DNA of 64,000 nucleotides from Methanosarcina sp. UBA293 (GTDB lineage Archaea; Halobacteriota; Methanosarcinia; Methanosarcinales; Methanosarcinaceae): assembly GCA_002499445.1 (NCBI GenBank), contig DALS01000038.1, forward strand, positions 1 through 64,000, written 5' to 3'. Under the pieces are notes generated by a model that was not told where the DNA came from, searched no databases, and saw only the letters and a list, made by a program, of their open reading frames with translations. Below are positions 26,741-35,352 of this stretch, in pieces (the stretch's first letter is position 1; the number at the start of each line of letters is the position of its first letter). The translations under genes were made by a program, and so were the position numbers.

Positions 26741-27979
26741 TTAACCATTACGAACCCTAGACGCATAATTTTTTAGAGCTGTGATTCCAGGCAAGGGCTC
26801 CCCAGAGAGATAGGTTATGCTCGCACCTCCACCCATGCTTAAGTGGGAAAATTTTGACTCTAAGCCAAACTCATCAATGGCATCTAAGGTATGCCCTCCG
26901 CCTGCGATAGAGTAGCTTGATTGAGTTACAGCCTTAAGAAGTTCCTCCGTGCCAAACCTGAAATTCTCTTGCTCGAAAATCCCAGTTGGGCCGTGAAAAA
27001 CGCATAACTTTGCTTCCTTAATACAACTCGAATAATTTTTGATGGTCTCGTGGCCAATATCAGCTATTGGAAGAGCTCCTTTTATCTTGTCCACTTCGAC
27101 TTCTTGGCGTTCCCCACCATTATTCAGTGCTACATCCTCAGGCACAACAATCTTGTCTGAATACTCCTTGAGTAGCTTAGAAGCGGTCGAAACTTGTTCC
27201 AGATATTTTTCATCTTCAATGAATTTCTTGTTGACCTCGCCTACGTCTATGCCCTTTGCCATCATAAATACTGTCGCTACAACTCCAGTTGTAAGTATTT
27301 TATCAGCGCCACCCCGTTTGAGAACCTTAGAAATGACCTTAATGGAGTCGTTGGCTTTCGCTCCTCCCAACACGAAGATTGCTGGATGTTCCTGACATTT
27401 CAAGCCTTTATCCAGGGCTGTAATTTCTTTGTCCATAAGGATACCAGCAACGCTGGGCAAAACCTCTGTAAATCCTACCACAGAACACTGAGACCTGTGA
27501 GAAACCGAAAAAGCGTCGTTTATAAAGAGATCAAATAATGGATGCAACTTCTTGACCATTTGGCTTTTGGCATGTTCCTCAGGAGTGCGATTCATGAGCT
27601 CTTCGGCATTGAAGCGTGTGTTCTCAAGGAGCAGAATCTCCCCTTGCGCAAGCAATTTTATAGCATTCCTCGCACAGGAGCTGAATATTTCATCCTGATA
27701 TGTCACTTCCCGACCTAGAAGTTCTGTCGCAAGCTTTGCATGAGCTTCCAGGGTGGTATAGTCCTCATCTCCGGGTCGACCCTGATGAGACATCAGAACT
27801 ACTTTTGAGTGCTCCAGGGATTGTAGCGTACGTAAATGACTTTTAATTCTTCTATCATCCAGGATATGTCCATTAGAGTCCATTGGTGAGTTAAAATCCA
27901 CTCTCATGAGTACTCTTTTATTATCCAGTACAGCATCACCCATCGTCAAATAGTCCTTTCCAGTTGTTTTCTGAAACAT
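26741..27979 (-). CDS. pgk: Phosphoglycerate kinase
   Basis: A 412-residue kinase that transfers phosphate between 1,3-bisphosphoglycerate and ADP. Archaeal family features are RVDFNSPMDSNG, HQGRPG, LLENTRFNAEE, INDAFSVSHR and the C-terminal SIAGGGHTLDAI with SMGGGASITYLSG. The ATG is preceded by GGGGGTG. It is on the same strand as gap but is followed by a long spacer. Confidence 0.95.
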   Translation of the reverse strand: MFQKTTGKDYLTMGDAVLDNKRVLMRVDFNSPMDSNGHILDDRRIKSHLRTLQSLEHSKVVLMSHQGRPGDEDYTTLEAHAKLATELLGREVTYQDEIFSSCARNAIKLLAQGEILLLENTRFNAEELMNRTPEEHAKSQMVKKLHPLFDLFINDAFSVSHRSQCSVVGFTEVLPSVAGILMDKEITALDKGLKCQEHPAIFVLGGAKANDSIKVISKVLKRGGADKILTTGVVATVFMMAKGIDVGEVNKKFIEDEKYLEQVSTASKLLKEYSDKIVVPEDVALNNGGERQEVEVDKIKGALPIADIGHETIKNYSSCIKEAKLCVFHGPTGIFEQENFRFGTEELLKAVTQSSYSIAGGGHTLDAIDEFGLESKFSHLSMGGGASITYLSGEPLPGITALKNYASRVRNG

Positions 27980-28792
27980 AAAGCACCCCCTTCACATGTA
28001 ATGAAAAACTCAAACCTTCATCGAAGTATTTTAATTTCTGATAACTACTTCCTGTATGTATATACTCTGCAATGTATTATACTCCGCATGAGTGACTGCG
28101 CAGAACAGGGAATCCGCGTTATCAATATAGTTTTAAGCCTAGTTTGCATTATTCACATACTTACGATGCTTGATTTCTCCCCAAAAAAGGTCAAAAAAAA
28201 TTACTATGTCCTAAATTACTAAGTCCTCATCCTCAGTTAAAAACTTTTAAATAAAGTTCAATAATTTATGTCTTCAGGATTTGTTTTTTTCAGGGCTTAC
28301 ATATTTGGAGAGCAAAATAAAACATAAATAGACCTGAAATAAATACAATGACTTAAGGCATTTTATAATTTCATGCTACTGTTTTCAGTTCATTACCTGA
28401 GCCTAATCTATTTTGCATTTGGATTTAGAGAATAAAAGCCTTTTTAGTTTGAAGAAAACATTCAAACAGTTGCTTTGAATTATGCCATCATGTCTAAGAG
28501 GTGCACTTTAAAGAACCAGAAGTTGGTAGGAATCTTGGCAGAACTAGATTAATTATTTGAAATCTGGAATGTTGAGTTGTTTTCTCAGCTTTGAACCTGT
28601 AGCAAGAAAATATATTCTCCTTTAAGTTTGTTTTCTCCGACAATTACTATGCTTGGATTTTCAAAATAAGCTCTGCCGAGACATGTATCAATTCCGTTTT
28701 GCAACCCCACTATTTGATAAAGATCTTCTTAATAGGTCAGTGGCAAATCTTTATAAGTCAAAGAGAAAATATAAGATGAAAGGGGGAGCAGT
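27980..28792. other. Spacer upstream of pgk and the zinc finger gene
   Basis: A+T-rich sequence. The block 28291-28443 resembles 26411-26555 upstream of gap. A probable TATA element CTTTATAAG (28749-28757) lies about 40 bases before the zinc finger start. No other gene seen. Confidence 0.45.
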
Positions 28793-28906
28793 GTGCAGGA
28801 GAGAGAAATAGAAGAACAGCAAAAGTTCGAATGTTCTGTTTGTCATATGACTTTTGCAACAAGAGCTGAATATGAAAAGCATATGAGAGAAAAGCATAAC
28901 AGATGA
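28793..28906 (+). CDS. 37-residue single C2H2 zinc finger protein
   Basis: A short gene of 37 codons plus TGA. The GTG start at 28793 is preceded by GGGGGAG at ideal spacing, and a TATA-like CTTTATAAG lies about 40 bases upstream. The protein is a 12-residue charged leader (Gln/Glu-rich) followed by one complete classical finger: Cys14-x2-Cys17-x12-His30-x4-His35, with the structural Phe and hydrophobic residue of the C2H2 fold (FECSVC, FATRAEY). Classical C2H2 fingers are uncommon in prokaryotes. DNA, RNA or protein binding is possible; no partner gene indicates which. Confidence 0.75.
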   Translation: MQEREIEEQQKFECSVCHMTFATRAEYEKHMREKHNR

Positions 28907-28934
28907 AATTATCCTAAGCGTTGAGAATTATTTT

Positions 28935-29466
28935 TTAATTTTTAACAACGTATTTCCTTCTCCAGTAGAGTGCAACATTGACAAGTCCAATCATTACGAG
29001 TACTTCAATTAGAGGAACAACTACTGCTGCAAATACCTGCCCTGAGTTGATGCCGAAAACCGCCACTGCTACGGCAATTGCTAGTTCGAAGTTATTACTA
29101 GCCGCGGTAAAAGCGAGAGATGTTGTCTGTTCATAGTTAATGCCTACTTTTTTAGATATAAAAAGGAAATACCGAACATAACTGCGAAATAGACCCGTGC
29201 CAGAGAGGATACATCATAATTATTAAACCAATAGCAAAATGGGATAGAACCCCACAATATAGGGAGCCTGGCCAGAGAGGATACATCATAACTATTAAAC
29301 CAATAGCGTTAGGAATGAATGTAGTGCCAATAGATAGGCTCTTTAAAAAATCAGCAAAGCCCGGATAAACAAAGTCCAGGGCTACGCCAATAAACATGGC
29401 CAGAAAGATCTACAAGGTTAAATAACGATTTAGAAATGACAGTTTCGATACAACTGATTTTTCCAA
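28935..29466 (-). pseudogene. acr3: Decayed ACR3 arsenite efflux pump
   Basis: Pieces of an ACR3-type arsenite permease on the minus strand. The N-terminal part (29464 downwards) reads LSFLNRYLTL, then an in-frame TAG at the position of a conserved Trp, then IFLAMFIGVALDFVYPGFADFLKSLSIGTTFIPNAIGL. The C-terminal part (about 28935-29150) reads TSLAFTAASNNFELAIAVAVAVFG...PLIEVLVMIGLVNVALYW. The central membrane segments are missing and the MMYPPLA motif is frameshifted and duplicated. It is therefore non-functional. The nearby ArsR-type regulator is not adjacent. Confidence 0.8.
29199..29307. repeat. 37-bp direct repeat inside the acr3 remnant
   Basis: The copies at 29199-29235 and 29271-29307, beginning GCCAGAGAGGATACATCAT, differ at one base and are 72 bases apart. 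They duplicate the codons for the AIGL..MMYP motif and show that duplication accompanied the deletion of the central gene. Confidence 0.8.
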
Positions 29467-29487
29467 AACAAACCCCCCTTATTTTGT

Positions 29488-29877
29488 TCATTCAAAACTT
29501 CCCAAAGTAGACTGGACTTTTTCCTTCATCTGATTTTTTCCCTGCTCGAAATCTTTGACATTGTCCGGATTGTTAGCCAGATATGCCAGTATATCCCCAT
29601 GGCATTGATCAGGCCAGCACCAGCATACGAGAACTTTGCCTGACAATTCCCTAGAGATTGTCCTTAGAAGATCCGGCCTTGTTCTCAGGTAGTCCTGGTG
29701 CTTTTGCATTACTTCTTCCCTGCTCCCATCCTTGCCTATTGCAAAAGGGCTTCCCCATTTCGTTGTACGGTCAATTGTTATGGTGTTCTCTTCCCCATAA
29801 ATCGCCTTGTACCTCTCAAGTTCCTTGCTCTGATTTTTCCTTTTGCTTCTGACAATAGTTTTTTTGACTTCAGTCAT
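29488..29877 (-). CDS. DUF4326 family protein
   Basis: About 129 residues. The segment DRTTKWGSPFAIGKDGSREEVMQKHQDYL and the later VCWCWPDQCHGDILA define DUF4326, a family also found in phages and plasmids with unknown function. The conserved CWC...CHGD residues could form a metal or nucleotide site, but this is inference. The N-terminus is Lys/Arg-rich. ATG 29877 was chosen; a TTG 15 bases upstream is an alternative. It lies beside the acr3 remnant in an accessory-looking stretch. Confidence 0.75.
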   Translation of the reverse strand: MTEVKKTIVRSKRKNQSKELERYKAIYGEENTITIDRTTKWGSPFAIGKDGSREEVMQKHQDYLRTRPDLLRTISRELSGKVLVCWCWPDQCHGDILAYLANNPDNVKDFEQGKNQMKEKVQSTLGSFE

Positions 29878-29961
29878 ATTATCTACAGGCAAGGTTTATT
29901 TCCTAAAAAATATAAACTTTAGGTTCTGCAATTTATAAAAGTAGAGATTTTAACCGGATAT

Positions 29962-29989
29962 ATTTGATATGTCACATTTGATATGTCAC
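29962..29989. repeat. 14-bp tandem repeat
   Basis: ATTTGATATGTCAC occurs twice head to tail in the promoter region between DUF4326 and the Brix gene. It is perfect over both copies and is a possible protein-binding site. Confidence 0.7.
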
Positions 29990-30081
29990 GGATTTCTATA
30001 TACGCAATCAAGTACAGTAAACGCAAAATATTAACTCAGTTGGGCGAAAGTGAAATATACTTTTAACTTGTCTGAGGAAGT

Positions 30082-30555
30082 ATGCTGGTCACATCTTCTC
30101 GTAAACCATCGGCAAGGACCAGGACGCTTTGCAAGTTGCTTTCGCGGTTTATGGCTGGCAGGTGTATAACGCGCGGAAAAATGGGCATGCAGGAGCTTCT
30201 GGAATTTGCAGAGGGCAGACCTCTTATAATTATAGGAGAGTACCACGGAAACCCTGGAGAGCTAGGTTTTTTCGATGAAACAGGAAAGCTTTTTTTCTCG
30301 ATCAGGTTTACGGACTGGTATTCTAAGGACCTCGATTCCCACTGGTTTTCCAATGTCGAGCCTGTGCTTACAGGCCAGGGAGAAATTGCGGATGCCTTTG
30401 AGACTTTTTTCCATTTTCAAAGGATTGAAAATGATAAAATTGATCAACTTCCACAAGGTTCCACTTTAATAGCAGTCTGGGAAAACGATATCGATTTTAT
30501 GGATAGCGGAAAGACCCTTTTTAAACTCAATCTTCGAGGTTTTAAAAAATACTGA
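30082..30555 (+). CDS. Brix domain ribosome biogenesis protein (Imp4-like)
   Basis: A 157-residue archaeal Brix/Imp4 homologue. The N-terminal LVTSSRKPSARTRTLCKLLSRF and the following GRPLIIIGEYHGNPGELGF are the family signature. Eukaryal relatives assemble pre-rRNA processing complexes, so a role in rRNA maturation is inferred. The ATG follows GAGGAAGT. In many archaea it lies next to the L37Ae and RpoP genes; here it is 16 kb away with Pcc1 as its partner. Confidence 0.9.
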   Translation: MLVTSSRKPSARTRTLCKLLSRFMAGRCITRGKMGMQELLEFAEGRPLIIIGEYHGNPGELGFFDETGKLFFSIRFTDWYSKDLDSHWFSNVEPVLTGQGEIADAFETFFHFQRIENDKIDQLPQGSTLIAVWENDIDFMDSGKTLFKLNLRGFKKY

Positions 30556-30607
30556 TTTCTAACTCCTATTTTATATCAGAAATAGGATTTTTTTCAGGAG
30601 GATTTCC

Positions 30608-30859
30608 TTGAAACTTTTCGCAGAGTTCATTTTTGAAACCGAAACTGCAGAAACAATATACAGGGCTCTCCTGCCCGAGCTTGAGGACAGTTTTTCAGAA
30701 AGGTCTGAAATAGGCTTGTCCTTTAAGGATACAAACAAGCTGATACTAAGCGTAAAAGCTGAAGATGTAGTTTCCCTTCGTTCGGCCCTGAATACCTGGT
30801 TCAGGCTTATTCAGATTGCCCAAGAAGTCCTTGAGACCACATCTGAAGCGAGTTGTTAA
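30608..30859 (+). CDS. KEOPS complex subunit Pcc1
   Basis: An 83-residue Pcc1 homologue. In KEOPS, Pcc1 dimerises and binds tRNA for the threonylcarbamoyladenosine (t6A37) modification. The opening AEFIFETETAETIYRALLPE and the SVKAEDVVSLRSALNTWFRLIQIAQEV helix match the family. The TTG start has AGGAGGA upstream, and the gene lies 52 bases after the Brix stop, so the two are probably co-transcribed. The other KEOPS genes are not in the window. Confidence 0.88.
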   Translation: MKLFAEFIFETETAETIYRALLPELEDSFSERSEIGLSFKDTNKLILSVKAEDVVSLRSALNTWFRLIQIAQEVLETTSEASC

Positions 30860-31061
30860 TCTCACCGAAGCGCAATTTGGATATAAAAATTTAATAAGAT
30901 TTTAAGTTCGTTTGATTCCGGTAAGCAAAAAGAGAAATTATTTAGGCATTCCGGAATTTCGGTCAAGTTTGAAGGTTTATTTCGATTAATTTTGCACTCT
31001 AAACCTCGATTTGAGCATTTCCGTCCTTTTTAAGTATTTTTACCTTTTATTTCCATATTTT

Positions 31062-31235
31062 TTAGTAACCTTGCGCTCCAGATTTTCTTGATTTTGGGCC
31101 TTTATTTGGCCTAAAAGCCCGCTCCGGGCACTTTTTAGAATCAGTTTTCGCGCGTACCTCAAAGCCTAGGCTAAAACATTCGCCTTTTAGCTCATCAATA
31201 GCTGTATAAAATCTGCAATCTTGGCATGTAGGCAT
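31062..31235 (-). CDS. 57-residue Cys-motif protein
   Basis: A small protein with four cysteines in a metal-site-like pattern: C4 and C7 (PTCQDC), C20 and C36. The tail is basic. The frame stays open upstream to 31307, but ATG 31235 is preceded by GGAGGT eight bases away, which decides the start. The arrangement CxxC-x12-C-x15-C suggests a small iron-sulphur or zinc site, resembling small cluster-binding subunits. I do not recognise the family with confidence. It lacks a signal peptide and stands alone. Confidence 0.6.
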   Translation of the reverse strand: MPTCQDCRFYTAIDELKGECFSLGFEVRAKTDSKKCPERAFRPNKGPKSRKSGAQGY

Positions 31236-31563
31236 TAGGATTACTACCTCCAGATACGTGAAGGCCATCTGGTTTTCTTCCCAGAGTGTTTGCCCGGATA
31301 CAATCATGAAGCAAGAAATCGCTTCTCTTCAGACATCTTAAGTACATGGATGTATCCTCTAAATAATATGCATCTGTAAATAAAACGTTTTTGGTAAGCG
31401 GTTAAAAAGAGGGGAGAGATATGAATTCAGCAAACCGCCAGAGGATCTCAATTACTATTTAAAGTTATTTATACTTGCATAAAACTAAGGATTTCTACAG
31501 AGCCTTATATCTGTATATATTTATATTCACAAAACATTTGCCAGCTATTTATCGGTTCTTATG
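31236..31563. other. Spacer
   Basis: No gene or clear repeat seen between the Cys-motif protein and the JAMM protein. Confidence 0.5.
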
Positions 31564-31959
31564 TCAAAAATCTCCATAACCCTCAAATTTCACATCAAGT
31601 ACAGGAAGTTCGATTATTTTTCCTCCCCTATCATAACATGTCCAGCTTTGCGTATCGTAGGGACGGCCAACTATAATATGATAGTTTCCTGTTTTTGAAA
31701 AGAGGCGCCGGTCAGCTTGCGAAGGGCTGCGGTTCAGGCCCGGATGGCTGTGGACCGAACCTACAGCTTTAATATTCGGCATCATATAAAGCTTGAGAAC
31801 TGCATTCGTATTACTGGACTCTGTACCAGGCAATAAAAGAACTTCAGTAATGATGCCGTTTTTTTCCTGCAAAAGTCCGGCAAATTCCTGAGGAGCCATG
31901 AATTTACTCACTTCCAGAATAAAGTTGAGGGTGTCACGGGCTATTCCCTTAATTTTCAT
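31564..31959 (-). CDS. JAMM/MPN+ metalloprotease
   Basis: A 131-residue Mov34/MPN/PAD-1 protein with the complete zinc protease motif: Glu25, then His70-Ser-His72, seven residues, Ser80, and Asp83. Such free-standing archaeal JAMM proteins are candidate desampylases that cleave ubiquitin-like SAMP conjugates or process small modifier proteins. This is known in haloarchaea and only inferred here. There is no ubiquitin-like or E1-like gene nearby. The length is typical of a minimal JAMM domain. Confidence 0.88.
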   Translation of the reverse strand: MKIKGIARDTLNFILEVSKFMAPQEFAGLLQEKNGIITEVLLLPGTESSNTNAVLKLYMMPNIKAVGSVHSHPGLNRSPSQADRRLFSKTGNYHIIVGRPYDTQSWTCYDRGGKIIELPVLDVKFEGYGDF

Positions 31960-32281
31960 ATGAGAGTATTCTCCTCAAAAGGTATATCATTTCTGTGGTA
32001 ATGAAATGCGGATTGGATTATACTCTTTATAAATTATTAGACTAGAATAAGAAAGGATATTAATATCGAATATACATTATAGAAAAATAATCATAATTTA
32101 TGTTACCACGACCTTTTGTTAATACGTCCTATTTAATTAGTCTATCCCGAAACCTCATTTAGTCTCATTATTGCTGCAAAGATTAATTCAGATATTCCAT
32201 AATATATCTATGATCAGCATATAGGGCGCTGAAGGCACATCCAGAATAAATCCTGCTAAAAAGACCAAGAAAATTATCAGG
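31960..32281. other. Spacer
   Basis: A+T-rich sequence of 322 bases with no visible gene. It carries the JAMM promoter on the minus strand. Confidence 0.5.
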
Positions 32282-33694
32282 TTATACCCAGGATGCAACT
32301 GCAGAAATCAGAGAACTAATAAAAGATTTGTTTTCTATATCCTGATCTTTAATCTCATTCTTAGAAGTACGATTGGAAGAATTAACTGGTAAATGATCTA
32401 CATCTGAATTCCCAATATTACCTCTCAAAGTATTATTATTTGACCTAGCAAACTCAAAGTCATATCTCCTGTTCGAATTTGCAATATTATTAATTAAAGT
32501 GTTATTCGAACCTCCTAAGTCAATTCCTGCATACTCGTTTGAATTTGCAATATTATTGTTTAGCAAGCTGTTACTACAATTGAATAATTTAATTCCACCA
32601 CCATTGTGATTTGCAATATTTCCATTTACTTTATTTTGTATAGAAGAACTCAAAGTTATGCCGTTATCTTTATTAAAATTTGCCGTGTTGTTATTCAATT
32701 CAGTATTTGTTGATTCATGAACATCAAATCCAACGATATTAGAATTTGCCACGTTGTTACTTAAATAATTATCAGTGGATTTAACTATTCCAATGCCAAT
32801 AATATTATTAACTGCAATATTATTCAACCCGGTGTTATTATCTGAGTTAAACAGAATGATTCCAACGGCGTTATTTGATAGGATGTTGCTGTCAAACCTT
32901 GAACTGCTTGTATTATGTAAAAAAATACTATGGGAGTTATTTTGGAGAACCTGATCTTTTATTGACATGTTCTGGCAGTTGATACAGTAAATAACCCCAG
33001 CATTTGAGGCAGAATTTAAAGTAGCATTCGAAACATTTACAAGATAATAGATAGGTTTTCCATTTACAGTATTGGTAATATCGATATTGTTCTGCATACT
33101 AGCATTTTCATACCCAGTATAAATCTCAAAATTATATGTATTGTTGACCATTGTGTTATTAATAAGCGTATTGTTGCTTGCAAGCTCACTGTCATCTGGA
33201 GTCAATCGGATTCCCGCCCAGTTATTGTCTGATGCTGTGTTATTGATCAGTATATTATTTCTAGCAGCATTCCAGAGATGGATTCCTATCCCATTAGCCT
33301 GTAAATGGTTGTTTGCAATAGTGTTATATTGCACATTGTCCAGATAAATTCCACTTGTTGAGCTGGAATTTCTCAAACCAAACCCTTTGATAGTCACGTT
33401 GTTCGCAGTTACATGCAAAACATGATCATATGGATGAAAAGCCTGAATTATTGTATCTTCCGGATTTCCCGATTTTGAGATTACTGCTAACTTCTTATCT
33501 ATGTCTACGTTTTCGATGTATGTTCCTTTATTAACAAGTATCGTGTCTCCATCGACAGAGTTGTTTACAGCTTGCTGTATAGAGGTATAATTTTCATTTC
33601 CACTGTTACCAACAGTTATCGTATCTGCCGCAACGACATTTGCGTTTATTAATAGAAAAGAAAGCGCGATAATGGAATAGGTTTTAATTTTCAT
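32282..33694 (-). CDS. Secreted NosD-like beta-helix repeat protein
   Basis: A 470-residue exported protein. A signal peptide (MKIKTYSIIALSFLLINANVVA) is followed by TITVGNSGNENYTSIQQAVNNSVDGDTILV, the standard opening of archaeal surface beta-helix proteins. Some 15 degenerate repeats follow, of the type NNTANxNxxGIxLxxSxNNTLxNN. Asn is very abundant and provides many N-glycosylation sequons. ATG 33694 is supported by GAGAAGGTGG. Family relatives are periplasmic (NosD) or S-layer-associated. Substrate or function is unknown. No transmembrane anchor is obvious at the C-terminus. Confidence 0.82.
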   Translation of the reverse strand: MKIKTYSIIALSFLLINANVVAADTITVGNSGNENYTSIQQAVNNSVDGDTILVNKGTYIENVDIDKKLAVISKSGNPEDTIIQAFHPYDHVLHVTANNVTIKGFGLRNSSSTSGIYLDNVQYNTIANNHLQANGIGIHLWNAARNNILINNTASDNNWAGIRLTPDDSELASNNTLINNTMVNNTYNFEIYTGYENASMQNNIDITNTVNGKPIYYLVNVSNATLNSASNAGVIYCINCQNMSIKDQVLQNNSHSIFLHNTSSSRFDSNILSNNAVGIILFNSDNNTGLNNIAVNNIIGIGIVKSTDNYLSNNVANSNIVGFDVHESTNTELNNNTANFNKDNGITLSSSIQNKVNGNIANHNGGGIKLFNCSNSLLNNNIANSNEYAGIDLGGSNNTLINNIANSNRRYDFEFARSNNNTLRGNIGNSDVDHLPVNSSNRTSKNEIKDQDIENKSFISSLISAVASWV

Positions 33695-33878
33695 TAGGCC
33701 ACCTTCTCGGTAGTTCATTATTGATTTGTTTATATTTTATAACACCTGTATTTCTATTACTGAACTTCATTTTCTTCTCTTTAATTTTTATCTCACGTAG
33801 TGGCGGAAAAAATATAATTGGAAGAGAGCTCATCTTAAAACCCAAAATTGCTTTTCTAAACCCCATATTCAAAAATAA

Positions 33879-34589
33879 TCAATCGAACATCTTTTTTAGA
33901 AACTGAGGCTTTATTGAAAAACACGGAAATAGCGAATTGCCCTTTTCTTTTTTCCCCTTGTTTAAGCCATCAACCTTGCCTTCTTCATTAGACATATAAT
34001 AGGACTTTGCAATCAATTTTTTCAGCGCTGGTGTTTCTTCAGTGAGATTCGTCATTCCTCTGATTCCGTAATAGGCTATAAAATAATCTTCTCTCTCTTT
34101 AAGGAAAGGTCTCTTGTACACTAGAAAATATCCTGAAGTTTCAGGACTTTCATACCTCGTTGTATTAAAAGAGTGAGGACAAAAAATGGGTTTCCAGGAA
34201 TTTTCAGCTTCAAGCCTTTCAGCTACCTCTTGAAGTTCTGTACTAATATTTATTTCCTGTTGAGACAGATTACCATTCTCTTCCAGATAAAGATAAAGTA
34301 CATCTTCTGCTTTTAAAAATTCAGATTCATCTTCAAAGTACCAGACATTTATAAATTTTCCTCCAGAGTAGTTTCCTGCATTACAGTAAGGAGAAATCTC
34401 CGGAAAAGACGAAATACAGCTCTGTACATTTCCTCTCCAGGCTCCAGGGATGTACCATCCCGGCATTGCCTTTGGAGAGGGCAGTCCTGGGCCTATCCGA
34501 ATGAAATCAAGCACAAGCCATACTCCAATAAAGATAACCATGAAAAATATTAGAAAAGCTATTTTTTTATTCACTTTCTTGTAGAACAT
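33879..34589 (-). CDS. Membrane-anchored protein of unknown function
   Basis: A 236-residue protein with a Lys-rich N-terminus and one hydrophobic segment (residues about 9-29), then a predicted extracellular domain. That domain has Trp- and Tyr-rich motifs (GWYIPGAWRGN, NVWYFEDESEFL), a few Cys and several N-glycosylation sequons, and a basic C-terminal tail. I do not recognise the family. It is on the same strand as the NosD-like gene, 184 bases upstream, so the two may belong to one surface-protein group. Confidence 0.6.
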   Translation of the reverse strand: MFYKKVNKKIAFLIFFMVIFIGVWLVLDFIRIGPGLPSPKAMPGWYIPGAWRGNVQSCISSFPEISPYCNAGNYSGGKFINVWYFEDESEFLKAEDVLYLYLEENGNLSQQEINISTELQEVAERLEAENSWKPIFCPHSFNTTRYESPETSGYFLVYKRPFLKEREDYFIAYYGIRGMTNLTEETPALKKLIAKSYYMSNEEGKVDGLNKGKKEKGNSLFPCFSIKPQFLKKMFD

Positions 34590-35352
34590 TTGCCTGCTCC
34601 AAGTTCAATATAATAAAGACGCTTTGCCTTCGGTTTATATAAAAGTTCACAGGAAGCCTTCAATTTCCTGGAGCTCCCATATAGTAAGAAAAATTTGACT
34701 TTCTCCATAAACTGTATGAATTTTTTGTTATAAAGTATTTATGGCAAAGTTTAATAACTGTGTGATGGAACCTGGCTCTTAAGTCAAAGAATATACTCAG
34801 AAACAGACAACCAAGATAATTATTCAACCTATCTAAAATTAGCTTGTTGACATTGATTTTGACATAGCAGATGAGTATAGTTACTATAGTCAAGGACCAA
34901 AATTTCTTCACCAATTTTAAGTGAAAGGTTAACCACGGAAAGTACGGAAGACACGGAATAAAGGAAATAGGGGTACAATTCTTCCGTGCTTTCCGTGTCG
35001 TCGGTGGTTATAAAGTAAGTGCAAATATTTACATTGAGGACTATAAATTACGAAAGAAGAAAAAAATCAATAACCGACAATTATAGAATTCAACTCACGG
35101 AAGTTTTTCTATTGAATTTTAAGCAGTTATTTCAAAAAAGAAAATAAAAATAGTAAATAAACACATAGCCATTTTTCTCGGGGTCCGCAGACATCGATTT
35201 AAATAAGTGTTTATGCCGGGTTGAGAATGGTTACCTTTTCTAATTGTAAAGGTTTTCACTGATTTTGTAAAAAACCCAGATTTTTTGTAACAGAACCCTT
35301 CATACAAATATTCGTAATTATCTATAGTCGTGAAGTTAATTAATGCAATATT
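34590..35352. other. 763-base spacer with inverted repeat
   Basis: No convincing gene. An open frame of 84 codons at 34660-34914 has no start signal and low-complexity composition, so I do not call it. The main feature is the hairpin element at 34929-35010. Confidence 0.45.
34929..35010. repeat. ACGGAA-rich inverted repeat
   Basis: The two 29-30-base arms, TTAACCACGGAAAGTACGG... and its inverse ending ...GGTGGTTA, match at about three quarters of positions and enclose a short A+T-rich spacer. ACGGAA recurs within each arm. It looks like a dispersed palindromic repeat and is not inside a gene. Confidence 0.6.

Noticed and set aside
34660..34914. 84-codon minus-strand open frame
   Set aside because: It has no ribosome site, is hydrophobic in the way random A+T-rich frames are, and resembles no family I know.
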